Shown in pieces: positions 23,825-33,612 of a stretch of 64,000 nucleotides of DNA. The stretch covers positions 306,263 to 370,262 of the forward strand of contig JAJEKB010021185.1 of the NCBI GenBank assembly GCA_022393335.1, written 5' to 3'. Origin of the DNA: Macrotrachela quadricornifera. Taxonomy: Eukaryota > Rotifera > Eurotatoria > Philodinida > Philodinidae. The notes beneath the pieces are model-generated. The model did not search any database, was not told where the DNA came from, and was given only the letters and a program-made list of their open reading frames with translations. Within the stretch, counting starts at the first letter, position 1. Each line of letters opens with the position of its first letter. A program made the translations under genes and the position numbers.

Positions 23825-26186
23825 CAATGGAACGGTTGGACATGTCAAGCGAGATATCTTGAAATTTTTCGGCCATTCTCTTGCATTCAGTGTCAAACTA
23901 CTAAGGCCAGAATATGAGCTGCTGATGAGCAGTTCTGATGTAGATACCAAAATTTCAATCCGTAGAAATTTACGTATAATAGGATGCTCAGACTATGTTA
24001 TAATACATTTAACTAATCTTGAAAACTTTAATGCATTGATATTTAGGGCTTAATTTTTGAATAACATTCTGAATTCAGATCAATGTTTTCTAAGTCGTTC
24101 GAAGCATGTCGATATCAGATAGCCAGATTGAGACAAGAGAATAATCTCTAGTTAGATATTACGCTTAAATGCATTAATGCATTATTTTCTAACAATTTTA
24201 CAACTGATATTCTATTGGTTTTGCATAATCTCGATCAAATAAAATTTTCCATTCGTTCTTACAGAGATTTTCTACCCCACTTATTCACTGTATATTATCT
24301 ATATCAGATATATAGAGATTAATTTCTTGATTAAAAAATGAATATTCTCAACGTTGCAAAGCATATTCTTTCATTGACGGAACATGATTTTGGTTCCAAA
24401 GAGCAAACGACAACGACTGCTGACGAGATGTCTGCTTGAAGAATGTTGTTCAAAGTTTTGAAAGACTTTAAAGACAGCTACTTGAATGAACTTTTCTCTT
24501 ATGACACTCTTGACTTCGATGATGAGTTTGATGGAATATCCGAGGAGGAAGAGAGTAGCGAAGAGACGGACGAGTATGATGAGATCTAAGACCGAGATGT
24601 TCGAGATTATTTCACGTTAGAAGAAATAGAAATGATCGTTGATTGGGTGGATCAGCACCCGAACTACACAATATCAAGTATTAAGAATCGATTTCGCGAG
24701 GTTAAATCAATGTCATATATCCAGAGATTCAGGAAATACATCGATCAAAATGGTACCAGGGTGGACAAATTGAATAAAATCAAGGAATTTATGTTAAACG
24801 AATTTCATTTGAAAAGAACTATCGAGAAAGAGGCAGTGCACGATGCTGACCTGCAATTGTTTGCAGTGCAAAAGGCAAGAGAATTGGAATGGGACTGTTT
24901 TGTGGCAAGTGAATCATTCATTACAACGTTCAAGAAGCAAAATAGAATATCATCAAGACGATACAACAAATTAGTCAGTAGGTCAACAAATACGAGAAAG
25001 GCATGTTCTCTTGAGGGTAATTAGTCTTATCCAAATCTGTTGTAGTTCTGATCGTTTAATTTATTCTAGATGCTCATCATTGGGTTGAAAATAATCGATC
25101 ATTGCTGGCTAAATATACACCCAATCAGATATTAAATAGTGATCACTGTTCTTTTCAACAGGAGCATGTTGCACCACGTACTCTCTCTTACACAGGTGAA
25201 CGAACTACACTAGTGGTTGTGAAAAAGAAGTACAATATCACTCACTCATACACGGTACAGCCTATTTGTTCGGCTGATGGTCATCTGCTGGATAAGTTTC
25301 TATTAATCCTCCAGGAAAAAGCCAATAGCTTCGGCCCAAGAGTCCAGAGAGATCTAATCGTACCATCTAACGTGGTAGTACGAGCATCTAAATCTGGAAG
25401 GAGTAGTAATGAGATTCATCATATTTTTTTAACACAGGTGCTTCATCCTTGTGCTCCAGACGAATTCCTTTTGATACTCGATTCTTGGAAAATTCAAACT
25501 GGTCTAGATAAATTTAGAAAAGTTTTTCCAGATCGGAAAAATAGCTTGTTAATCCTGCCTGAAGGATCAACTGGTCATATACAACCACTGGATTTATCCG
25601 TATTTCGTTCGTGGAGACGATTTCATGAGAAAATCGAACACTACACACATATTAATCGAACAGAGATTGATATGACGTATCGACAATACTTTATCAACCT
25701 CCATTCCTTCATTCATAACCAGTTATCTGCTCCAGTCTTTCGAAATCTAATCAAGTCAGGTTTCATCGATGCAACGATAGTCAATGGTATTGTTCGAGAA
25801 ATCAATAAACCGAAAGACGTTTGTTTCAAATTCCACAAAATTTTTTGTTCGATATCTGATTGTGAAGAACGAACTCTCTTAATATGTGCTTGGTGTAAAA
25901 AGCACTATTGTCACTATCATCTTGTTCAAGACCTACATCTTCATTTGTAGTCATTTGTGTTGATGTTCTAATTGCGCTACTTATCATTTTGAAATCAAAT
26001 AAAAAGAAAGGATCCTATTGATTACTAGCTGTTATACGTAAATTTCTACGGATTGAAATTTTGGTATCTACATCAGATCTGCTCAACAGCAGCTCATATT
26101 CTGGCCTTAGTAGTTTGACACTGAATGCAAGAGAATGGCCGAAAAGTTTCAAGATATCTCGCTTGACATGTCCAACCGTTCCATTG
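23825..26186. mobile_element. pogo-like DNA transposon with about 155-bp terminal inverted repeats
   Basis: The left arm, 23825-23979, starts CAATGGAACGGTTGGACATG and ends GAAATTTACGTATAA. The right arm, 26032-26186, is its reverse complement (starts TTATACGTAAATTTC, ends CATGTCCAACCGTTCCATTG), with only scattered mismatches. A target-site duplication is not obvious: the left flank is CTGG and the right is TAAG. One transposase gene fills the interior. Confidence 0.85.
24443..25950 (+). pseudogene. pogo/Tigger-like DDE transposase with one stop
   Basis: Two exons, 24443-25016 and 25070-25950, flank a 53-nt GT-AG intron; the frame joins as SLE-D-AHHW. The N-terminus is acidic (SEEEESSEETDEYDEI) and is followed by an in-frame TAA at about 24588. 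After it come a helical DNA-binding-like region (YFTLEEIEMIVDWV, FREVKSMSYIQRF) and the catalytic domain: NSDHCSFQQEH (first Asp), FLLILDSWKIQ (second) and GSTGHIQPLDLSVFRSW (third), the DDE_1-type arrangement of pogo/CENP-B relatives. The C-terminus has a Cys/His cluster CAWCKKHYCHYHLVQDLHLH that may bind zinc. Without the single stop it would be a 484-aa enzyme. A downstream ATG (24632) could still give a shorter protein. Confidence 0.75.
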
Positions 26187-27031
26187 TAAGAAGAAAAACT
26201 CCAATCTTTTTCTCACACAAGCTACGTCATATATCGCTAGATTAATTGCTGACGTCATGAAAAAAAATCCATATTTTCATATGGAATGAGTTGTCCAACC
26301 CTATAAATGTACCCCGGTCAACGTTGAAAAATTAGTTCTTATTTAGGGTTTTGTAGAGCTTGATTTGCTCTTTCACGTGGATGAAAAAGTAAAAATAACG
26401 AATGTCTTGTATAACAGAAATAGAGTTGATTAAGATAGGGGTCCACCAGTAGTATGGGTGAAATGATTGATACAGTCGCCGACCGTTAGCTTCCCATGAA
26501 AATAATTTTCTCATATGGCAAATAGGTTTTGACACTGAGTCGAAGATTTTAAGAGAAAAAAATCAACTTTTTTGAATGGGTCGATTTCTCATCTTATCGT
26601 CCCCCTCCTTTACTTATTAATATAACAGATTTTTGTAGGAATTAAGATGACACACGCGGAGAAGGAGCGATGATGTGTTCACCTTCGAAATGTTGAAAAA
26701 AAGAAGTGAATTTACCATTAATAGAACTGAACTAGTTATTTCACAAGTTCATTATTATTTTTATTACCAGTCACGAACTATAATTTATCAGGACAATTTT
26801 AAGTTAATATTATCATCTAGCACCTTCTTGCAATATAGAAGTTTGTTCAACTGAAATTCATTATTTGTAAAATTTTCAAAAAATATTAAATAATGCTCTG
26901 CGCTTATTTTTTCTTCTACTTTTTACTTTTTTTTCTTGAAATTGTATGCAGAGCTGTGATAAGCTGATAAATGTTTAATTTTTTTACAAACTCATATTAA
27001 TTAATTTATCTTTCGTTTTCAACACATACAG
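26187..27031. other. no gene recognised
   Basis: Short frames only, such as minus 26332-26535, which has no motifs. The end of this stretch carries a splice acceptor for the exon at 27032. Confidence 0.4.
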
Positions 27032-27164
27032 ATCGATTGCTGAAAATCATGTGTCGAAATTAGCGAAAGACCAAACACTGAAATATAAGCAGATACTTCG
27101 AACCAGAACCCGCTTAGTAGGGACTCGATATGCGATTTATTCCGTTTATTCATCTCTAAAGTAA
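27032..27164 (+). CDS. orphan terminal exon, about 43 residues
   Basis: After a pyrimidine-rich tract and CATACAG acceptor, the frame (SIAENHVSKLAKDQTLKYKQ ... RTRTRLVGTRYAIYSVYSSLK) stays open to a TAA at 27162-27164. The composition is protein-like and unlike the random frames around it. I cannot identify the family or find upstream exons, so it may be the 3' end of a decayed gene. Confidence 0.35.
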
Positions 27165-27639
27165 ATTACGTTTTTGGGTTTCTCAGTAAAGAAAGTTACT
27201 GTTACTATTATTCACAACTCAAATGTTTTTTTTTCAAAGCGTGATGTATGGCTGTCTTCCTTTTATCTCACACTATTGACATGTGAAAGGACGAATGAGA
27301 AGGCGATAGAAAGAAAGAAAGGAAATCGGTAGTATATTTCTCTTGCTAATAAACGCATTATAAAGAGATACCCGTGTTCTTTCTGTCGCAATATATTTGT
27401 GATGGCCGGTAATTACGACTACCTGTATGAAAAACACGAAAGAAAAAATAAAAACGCATTTTTTTTTCTTTTTTGATACTTTTGTCGTCTATGAACGCAA
27501 CAAATAAACGGACGGAAAAAAGCAAATATTTTATCGTCCGTGTCGAGTAAGCCAATGTAACTGATGATCGAAGTATTATACTGTCTAATAGAAGAGGCTA
27601 CTGGGGCTTATTTTTTTTTAGAATTTATTTACTCCTTGA

Positions 27640-27800
27640 GAATTTATTAACGGTATCATTATTTCACTGCACCTACACTGCAGATATGTATGTACATATT
27701 GGAGATTATGGCAAATTTATTGTTAAATCTATTATAATCCCTCCATACATGCATACTCACAGGGTGGATGCGTTGAAATATTGATACCGTTAATAAATCC
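27640..27800. repeat. 161-bp inverted repeat
   Basis: GAATTTATTAACGGTATCAT on the left pairs with TTGATACCGTTAATAAATCC on the right. Arms of about 26 bases, interior AT-rich, probably a small MITE. It lies in the upstream region of the sHSP gene. Confidence 0.5.
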
Positions 27801-27993
27801 TGTGGAAAAAATAAAACATATATTTTATATTTTGTGTTTACATTGGCAGTAGCTCAGAGTGGGTTACTCTCAAAAGTTTTTGAAATCAAGTTATATGTAG
27901 GCAAAGAAAGCTTTGTGCTACAGTGCACCTGGATAGGACTAATCTGTTCACTTTGTAGATCTATTTGTTTTGTACGATTGATTTTTCGTGAAT

Positions 27994-28497
27994 ATGTATT
28001 CGGACAATTACCATAGAGGAATGCAATTGCCATGGAGCGCTCGCGGCGATTACAATATGCTAAGTTCCGATCGTTTTCCTACGACGTTGCAGCAATCATC
28101 ATCGAATAATGTTGAAATACGCGAATATACTCGGCGACTTGGTGGCAATACCACTGGGCCATTGCATTCAAGTATATTCGATTGGACTGCTTTCTATGAT
28201 CATAGCTTTCGACCACAAATATTCACTGACGATCGCGATGGTCCTGGAATCGAAATGAAACTCGATCTTTCCAATTATGAACCAAACGAAATTCGGATCT
28301 CTGTAGATGGCAGCGATCTGATTGTACAAGCCGAACATAAAAATGGTCATCCAATGTCTTCATCATCATCACGGGTGTCCTTTTACAAGAAAATCACGTT
28401 GCCACCCAATATCGACTTGTGTAGCGTAAAAACACAACATTCAGCCGATGGGAAATTCCGCATTACGGCTAGACTATTAGAAGCAGCGCAACGATGA
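27994..28497 (+). CDS. small heat-shock protein (alpha-crystallin family)
   Basis: An intact 167-aa frame. The first 80 residues are the variable N-terminal arm with aromatic patches (SIFDWTAFYDHSFRP). Residues about 86-163 are the alpha-crystallin domain: IEMKLDLSNYEPNEIRISVD, DLIVQAEH, FYKKITLPPNIDLCSVK and the terminal ADGKFRITARL, which stands where the conserved DGxLxIxAP motif lies in most members. The C-terminal extension is very short and lacks an IxI/V motif, so oligomer assembly may differ from typical sHSPs. It should act as an ATP-independent holdase in the cytosol. The ATG at 27994 was preferred; the frame also opens with a GTG two codons earlier. A TTTGTAG acceptor about 35 bases upstream suggests a 5'-UTR intron. 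No clear heat-shock element was seen. Confidence 0.92.
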   Translation: MYSDNYHRGMQLPWSARGDYNMLSSDRFPTTLQQSSSNNVEIREYTRRLGGNTTGPLHSSIFDWTAFYDHSFRPQIFTDDRDGPGIEMKLDLSNYEPNEIRISVDGSDLIVQAEHKNGHPMSSSSSRVSFYKKITLPPNIDLCSVKTQHSADGKFRITARLLEAAQR

Positions 28498-28915
28498 AAC
28501 ATAGCTTAAAATCCTTTTGAATATTTCACTTTTTCCCTCACAAATCTACTAATCGTTTGAATTCCCGAGCAATATTTCCTTTTCTCTTTTTCTTCCCCTT
28601 ATCCTAGAAATAAATCTTGAAATATATGAGTTAATTGCAAGTTTACTGTACCGTTCGGTGAAAAAAATGCACGAAAAAAAAGTTTCGATTTTTAATACAA
28701 TAAGTGGTGCGTTATATTGCATTAAATGAGAGGATGATATGCACCAATTTTCCCAACTACCACTCTTACATTCCCTGAAATATGAGGATTTTTTGAAAAT
28801 ATCATATAAAATTCAAGGACATTTCGACAGCGTTTTAGGGTCATAACATGCAGTATTTTCTCTCTAACAAGAAATCATCTTTGATCTCCTACTAGCCACT
28901 GAAAGAGTATGCTGT
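28498..28915. other. sHSP 3' region and intergenic DNA
   Basis: Contains AGAAATAAATC at about 28607, a likely polyadenylation signal. Nothing else recognised before the LTR. Confidence 0.45.
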
Positions 28916-29099
28916 TGTTATGCTTAGTTTTAATACTTAAAGAATAATAAGGACATTGAGTTCATTTGCTTTAAGCATAACAACCGGTTATTTATTTCAA
29001 CAAGATTATATATCATGAAGACTAACAAAAGAGAAAAGGAAAACAATAACATCACGACAGAAATAGAAAAGTATACAATATAGAGGTCAGGATATAACA
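28916..29099 (-). repeat. 3' LTR
   Basis: 184 bp, TGTTAT...ATAACA ends. It aligns throughout with 37533-37716 with scattered substitutions and small indels. Confidence 0.93.
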
Positions 29100-29111
29100 C
29101 TCTTTCCCACC
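29100..29111 (-). promoter_or_regulatory. polypurine tract
   Basis: On the minus strand GGTGGGAAAGAG lies directly against the 3' LTR, the expected site for plus-strand priming. Confidence 0.7.
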
Positions 29112-29283
29112 AAAGAAAAAAGTTTTTTGTACACCAAAAACGTTTTTTTTTACTATTTGAAAAGAGAAAAGATACAAAAAACTTGACTAGGAAATAATAT
29201 GATGAAAGACAGAAAAAGATCATATGATAACAATAACAAAAAAATATAAGGACAAGAAAAAAATAATAATAACAACAGGAACG

Positions 29284-29937
29284 TTAACGACGAAATTTCT
29301 TTTGATAATAAAAATAACTTTGTTTGTTGAATATGTTCATTGGTAGTCGATGTTCTGCTTCAATTTCACGTGCTCGATCTTTCAATCCAATTTTTAATTC
29401 ATCACCTTCATCATTAATATGCGAAAAATTAATATTATATAAATGAAAAATTCGTCTCATTATTGGCATTTTAAATCGAGGATATCATTTGCGTCTAATT
29501 GAATATTGATAACGTCGTTTTTTCTGTACCATACTTCTTTGCTTATTTTTCTTTTTGCGGTACTGTTCAGATCGTTGTTGATGAGTTCTACGTCGTTTTG
29601 TTGGTACTGGTTCCTCTTCTTCACTTACGTCGACAATTAATTCATTATCATTTAATTGTTGTTCATCATTTAAATCATTTAATTGTTGTTCTTGTATTGC
29701 TGCATTTAGTTCATCATCACCACGTAATAATTCATCATCTGAAATGTCCACCAAATCATATTGTAATGCTTCAGCTAATTCTTCAGTTGACGTTTCAATC
29801 ACTGCAGGAACATCACCACCGCCATTAGCTGTGACATCATTGTCATTTGCATCTTTTGCTTCGATGAGTTGACATAGATAAATTTCTTCATCTGATAAAT
29901 CTGGATCTCTTCCATTCAACAATCTTAAAATTTTCCC
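29284..29937 (-). pseudogene. charged ORF downstream of the exonuclease ORF
   Basis: The frame opens just upstream of the exonuclease stop (about 29937) and continues to 29284, interrupted by one TGA at 29485-29487. The first part is acidic (DLVDISDDELLRGDDELNAA, SEEEEP). Then comes a basic nuclear-signal-like run (PTKRRRTHQQRSEQYRKKKN). After the TGA, in the same frame, is MPIMRRIFHLYNINFSHIND ... RLPMNIFNKQSYFYYQKKF. It overlaps the exonuclease ORF end in another frame, so it may be read by frameshifting or from a separate message. I do not know its role. A similar tail occurs, as far as I remember, in other bdelloid retroelement ORFs. Confidence 0.55.
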
Positions 29938-31049
29938 AGATCAATATTCTTATTCTTGTTCTTTTTCTTGTGTGGTTTTGGTAGTAGTGGTAATTTTGTC
30001 GGTTGGAATGCCATAAATACTTCATCGACTCTTCGATCTTTTATCATTGTAAAAGACCATTGTTCCATTATTGGTCTTAGAAGAAATATCACTGCCATCA
30101 CATCTTCCTTAGCATATTCGATCATTTTCTGTTGAGTATGATATGATAATGATGAGCTTGTTGACGTCAAACTTTGTGCCCAATGACTCCTTGTACATTC
30201 TTTTTCAATGACCAATCCACTTGCATAAAAAAGAGCCTTCTGTAACGACCATAATTCACTTGGTTCATATGGACTTGCAGGATGACACGAACACGCAGGT
30301 TGTGCAGTAACTTGTCGATCATTTTTAACATCATTATCTTCTTCAGGTTGATTCATCAGGCTCTGGACTCTACAAAGAATCCGTGCCCTTTCGTACCATG
30401 TAGAATAATGAGGCTGGATGTTAATAAGCTCAGGTGGTACAGTCCATGTAATTAAATTTTGAATTGAATTTAACTCCATATGTATGTTACCCCATCCATA
30501 TAATTTGGTTGCTGATCTAAAAATTAAATCAAACAATTTTTTTACATATACATACATTTTTGATTTTGGACTAGGTAAATGATGTAATTCAATAAGAATT
30601 ATATAAGATGGTAATTGATGAGGCATCGATTGAACTTGTACTAAAGCTAATTCATTATTGGTCATTTCTGACTCAGTATCAATTGCATATAACGGACATT
30701 GTGCCACATGTTCCATTATCTGATTCATCACTTGTAATGAAGTTTCATTGTTGACGAATACAAGTCGATAATTAGATGATGGTAAATAAAAACTTGAACC
30801 ATGTCCAAATAATGAATGTCGAGATAGTGAAGAATAACAATGTGTAGATGAACAATGTGAAGATGTTCGATGACGTGATGCTGGATTTTTTTGATATAAT
30901 GAATTTCGATGATGTGTTGGTGAATTATCTCGATGAGATGATGATGGTAAGTATCGTTGTCGATTTGATGAATGATGTTGTAAATATGATGGTGAACGAT
31001 GATATGAACGAGATGGTGAATGGTTTGACGAACGATATTTTTCTGCCAT
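29925..31049 (-). CDS. ORF3: DEDDy-type 3'-5' exonuclease-like protein
   Basis: 374 aa, intact. Residues 1-95 are a low-complexity Ser/His/Arg-rich arm. The exonuclease fold follows: motif I YAIDTES with D124 and E126; LALVQVQ as the next strand; LYGWGNIHMEL (185-192) in the place of motif II, where the expected Asp is not obvious; and motif III EYAKEDVMAV with Y312 and D316 (YxxxD), the DEDDy mark. The C-terminus is Lys-rich. Such enzymes trim 3' ends of RNA or single-stranded DNA. DEDDy ORFs have been described as an extra ORF3 in some bdelloid LTR and Penelope-like elements. The role in the element cycle is unknown. The divergent motif II leaves catalytic activity open. Confidence 0.75.
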   Translation of the reverse strand: MAEKYRSSNHSPSRSYHRSPSYLQHHSSNRQRYLPSSSHRDNSPTHHRNSLYQKNPASRHRTSSHCSSTHCYSSLSRHSLFGHGSSFYLPSSNYRLVFVNNETSLQVMNQIMEHVAQCPLYAIDTESEMTNNELALVQVQSMPHQLPSYIILIELHHLPSPKSKMYVYVKKLFDLIFRSATKLYGWGNIHMELNSIQNLITWTVPPELINIQPHYSTWYERARILCRVQSLMNQPEEDNDVKNDRQVTAQPACSCHPASPYEPSELWSLQKALFYASGLVIEKECTRSHWAQSLTSTSSSLSYHTQQKMIEYAKEDVMAVIFLLRPIMEQWSFTMIKDRRVDEVFMAFQPTKLPLLPKPHKKKNKNKNIDLGKF

Positions 31050-32181
31050 AATAATACTTGATCAAATAATAAACGATTAATTAAATGTAAATGATTGAAT
31101 AATAAACAATTCGATTTGTTCAAACAACGAAAGATGTAAATATCGCGATGAAACTCAAGACGGTAATGATGATGGTGAAGAAATTAGAGTTGTAAATGTT
31201 GATCTTGATGAAGATAAAGTTCGAACTGATGTTAAGGATGAAATTCTAAATGATGTTGATGTTGATGATGAAGAAATTCTAGATGTAGTTGATGTTGGTG
31301 ATGTTTAATTAAATAGCCGTATAGAATATTGGAATAATCTAAACAATTACAAACATGTTTAATAAAACAATTATAAACATGTTTAATAAAACAATTTGAA
31401 AAAGCTTCTAAATGAGTAAATAACATATGATCATTATATAACTGGACACTGATCAACTGATGAATAAATAAATATATTACTGTAAATAATTAAACAGCTG
31501 ATTTAATCGACAACAGCTGATTTAATCGACATCAGCTGATTTAAAATAAACAATTAACAATGGTTGGTGATTATCCAAATAAACAATAGAACAATAGTCC
31601 ATAAAATATGGACGAATCGATTTAATGAATCATAACATAATAATTATTCGAAGATGGTATTGACCAATAGCCATTGGTCATCCATGTTGAACATTCACAC
31701 TATACACTTGATGATATTGACCACAGATGTCGTTGACTTACAGACAAGTCAATAATTATTTGGATTGGTTCATTTCAGAAACTATTCTTTCTTATTTTTA
31801 AAGAAAGTTTCCCTTAACAATGAGTCATCATCAACTTTTTATTGTAATTATAAATGAATATTGTCATCATTAATTTTCCAATTGGATTTGGTGAGAGAAA
31901 ATTGATCTTTTAATGCGCGCATATTAAAATATCAATAAATCCACTTGACAGATAATAAATGTTATTCCATTTCAAGCGTTGGCCACACGCTTAAATAGGT
32001 TTAACATTTAACATCATTCATATAAATCTTTGCCAAAATTAATAAGACATTTTCATCAAATAACGAATACTACAATTGATAAAAATATAATGTTAATATC
32101 GATAAAAATATTTATAAAAAATATTTATAAAGATACAATTAAATCTGGTGTTGTTGATTTTTATTTTATTTCTTCTAAAAA
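31050..32181. other. non-coding spacer between integrase and ORF3
   Basis: No supportable frame. It contains a triplicated 18-19-base unit (31495-31543) and GATGATGTTGATG-type simple sequence (31200-31300). It may carry the promoter for ORF3, but I see no specific signal. Confidence 0.5.
31495..31543. repeat. three tandem CAGCTGATTTAATCGACA units
   Basis: CAGCTGATTTAATCGACAA, CAGCTGATTTAATCGACAT, CAGCTGATTTAA in direct tandem inside the LTR element spacer. Confidence 0.85.
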
Positions 32182-33612
32182 TTAATTCGATCTAGGAACA
32201 GAAATGGGTCTAATATCATTAATATGTACCCGTGTTTCTGCTTGTGTTATTTCATCTTTAACAATATAAATTGGATGTTGAGCACAAATAATAATTTGCG
32301 GAGTAATTGAATATTTTGGTTCTAATTTATTTTTCATTCCATGTCTTCTAATTAAAACACGATCATTTATTTCATAATGGGGATTAGAACGTTGTTGATC
32401 ATATCGAACTTTATATTGATGTTGTTGACGAAGAATATTTTCACGTGCATTTGTATGCATCATCTTCATACACTTTTTCAATTGCTCATAATAATCATCT
32501 GGTTTATTAAATGTGAATGAAGATAATTTTCCATCAGGAGGTAGTCTTGACTCTCTTTCAAACAATAACTGGAATGGTGAATATTGAGTTGTTGAGTGTG
32601 TTCCTGTATTATATACAAATACTACAGGTAACAAGAATTCATCCCAATTGTTGTTTTCTCTAACTTGGAGCTTGGCAACTTGAGGAACGAATGTCGCATT
32701 GAATCTTTCAACCATTCCATTTGATTGAGGATGGTACGTTGTTGAATAAGTGTGATTATATCCAACTAATTTTGACATAGCTTCCATTAACTGATTAAGG
32801 AAGTGTGTTCCTTGGTCGGATAGTATTACTGCTGGTACCCCATACTTGCAAATGTATTCATTAAATAATGCTTCAGCTGTTGTTTGTGCTGAACAATCAG
32901 GTACCGCAATAGCAACTACCCATCTTGTGAAATAATCTGTAATACATAATACATATTGATTACCACAAGGTGTTCGTTTAAATGGTCCACAATAATCCTT
33001 ACCAATTAATTGAAATGGTCCTTCAGGAGGTGGAATAGGTTGTAAATGACCAGGTTTCTTCGATCTACTAATATTGTATTGTTGACATGGTAAACATGAT
33101 TGTATATATTGAGTGATGGATTGTTTCATGTTTGGCCACCAATACCTGTTTTTAATCTTTAGGTACGTTCGTTGAACACCAAAATGACCACTAAGAGGAT
33201 TGCTATGATAAACTTGTAACAAATTGTTGATCATAGTTGAAGGTAAATAAATTAATTTCTTTTTCGTATTACAACCTTCGCGCATAACCGTTAACTTATA
33301 TAATAAGCCACCTTTCAATTCATAAGAACTTTTGACTGGATCCTTCATAACTTCTGCAATTATCTGTTGAATATTCAGATCTTTTCCTTGTTCGACTTTT
33401 AATTGTTCTATGTCCAGCGTATTTTTCACGATAACTTGTGATGAGTCTTCTTCCGTTTGATCACCTTCTTCTTCTATTGATGGTACTGTTGTCTTATTTC
33501 TATCCGCTGGTGTTGTTGTTGGAGTTTGACCTTGTTTTAATCGCAATTGTTTCGCTCTGCATCTTGTTACAACAGCTCCAACTCGTGAAGGAATTTCATC
33601 AGAACACGTCCA
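32182..33612 (-). pseudogene. integrase part of pol, out of frame with RT
   Basis: Open from a TGG at 33612 to TAA at 32182. The zinc-binding HHCC domain is present (VYHSNPLSGHFGVQRTYLK ... CLPCQQ). The catalytic core has GKDYCGPF (Asp), VILSDQGTHF (Asp) and YHPQSNGMVERFN (Glu), the D,D35E pattern. A GPY/F-like tail with basic stretches follows. The frame differs by one from the RT/RNase H frame, which ends at 33567, and no start codon suits separate expression, so a one-base indel near 33600 probably broke a continuous polyprotein. Confidence 0.85.

Noticed and set aside
29499..29828. His/Leu/Val-rich plus-strand frame
   Set aside because: Antisense of the acidic ORF in the LTR element.
30728..31123. 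His-rich minus frame in the LTR element
   Set aside because: Out-of-frame reading of the Ser/His/Arg-rich start of ORF3.
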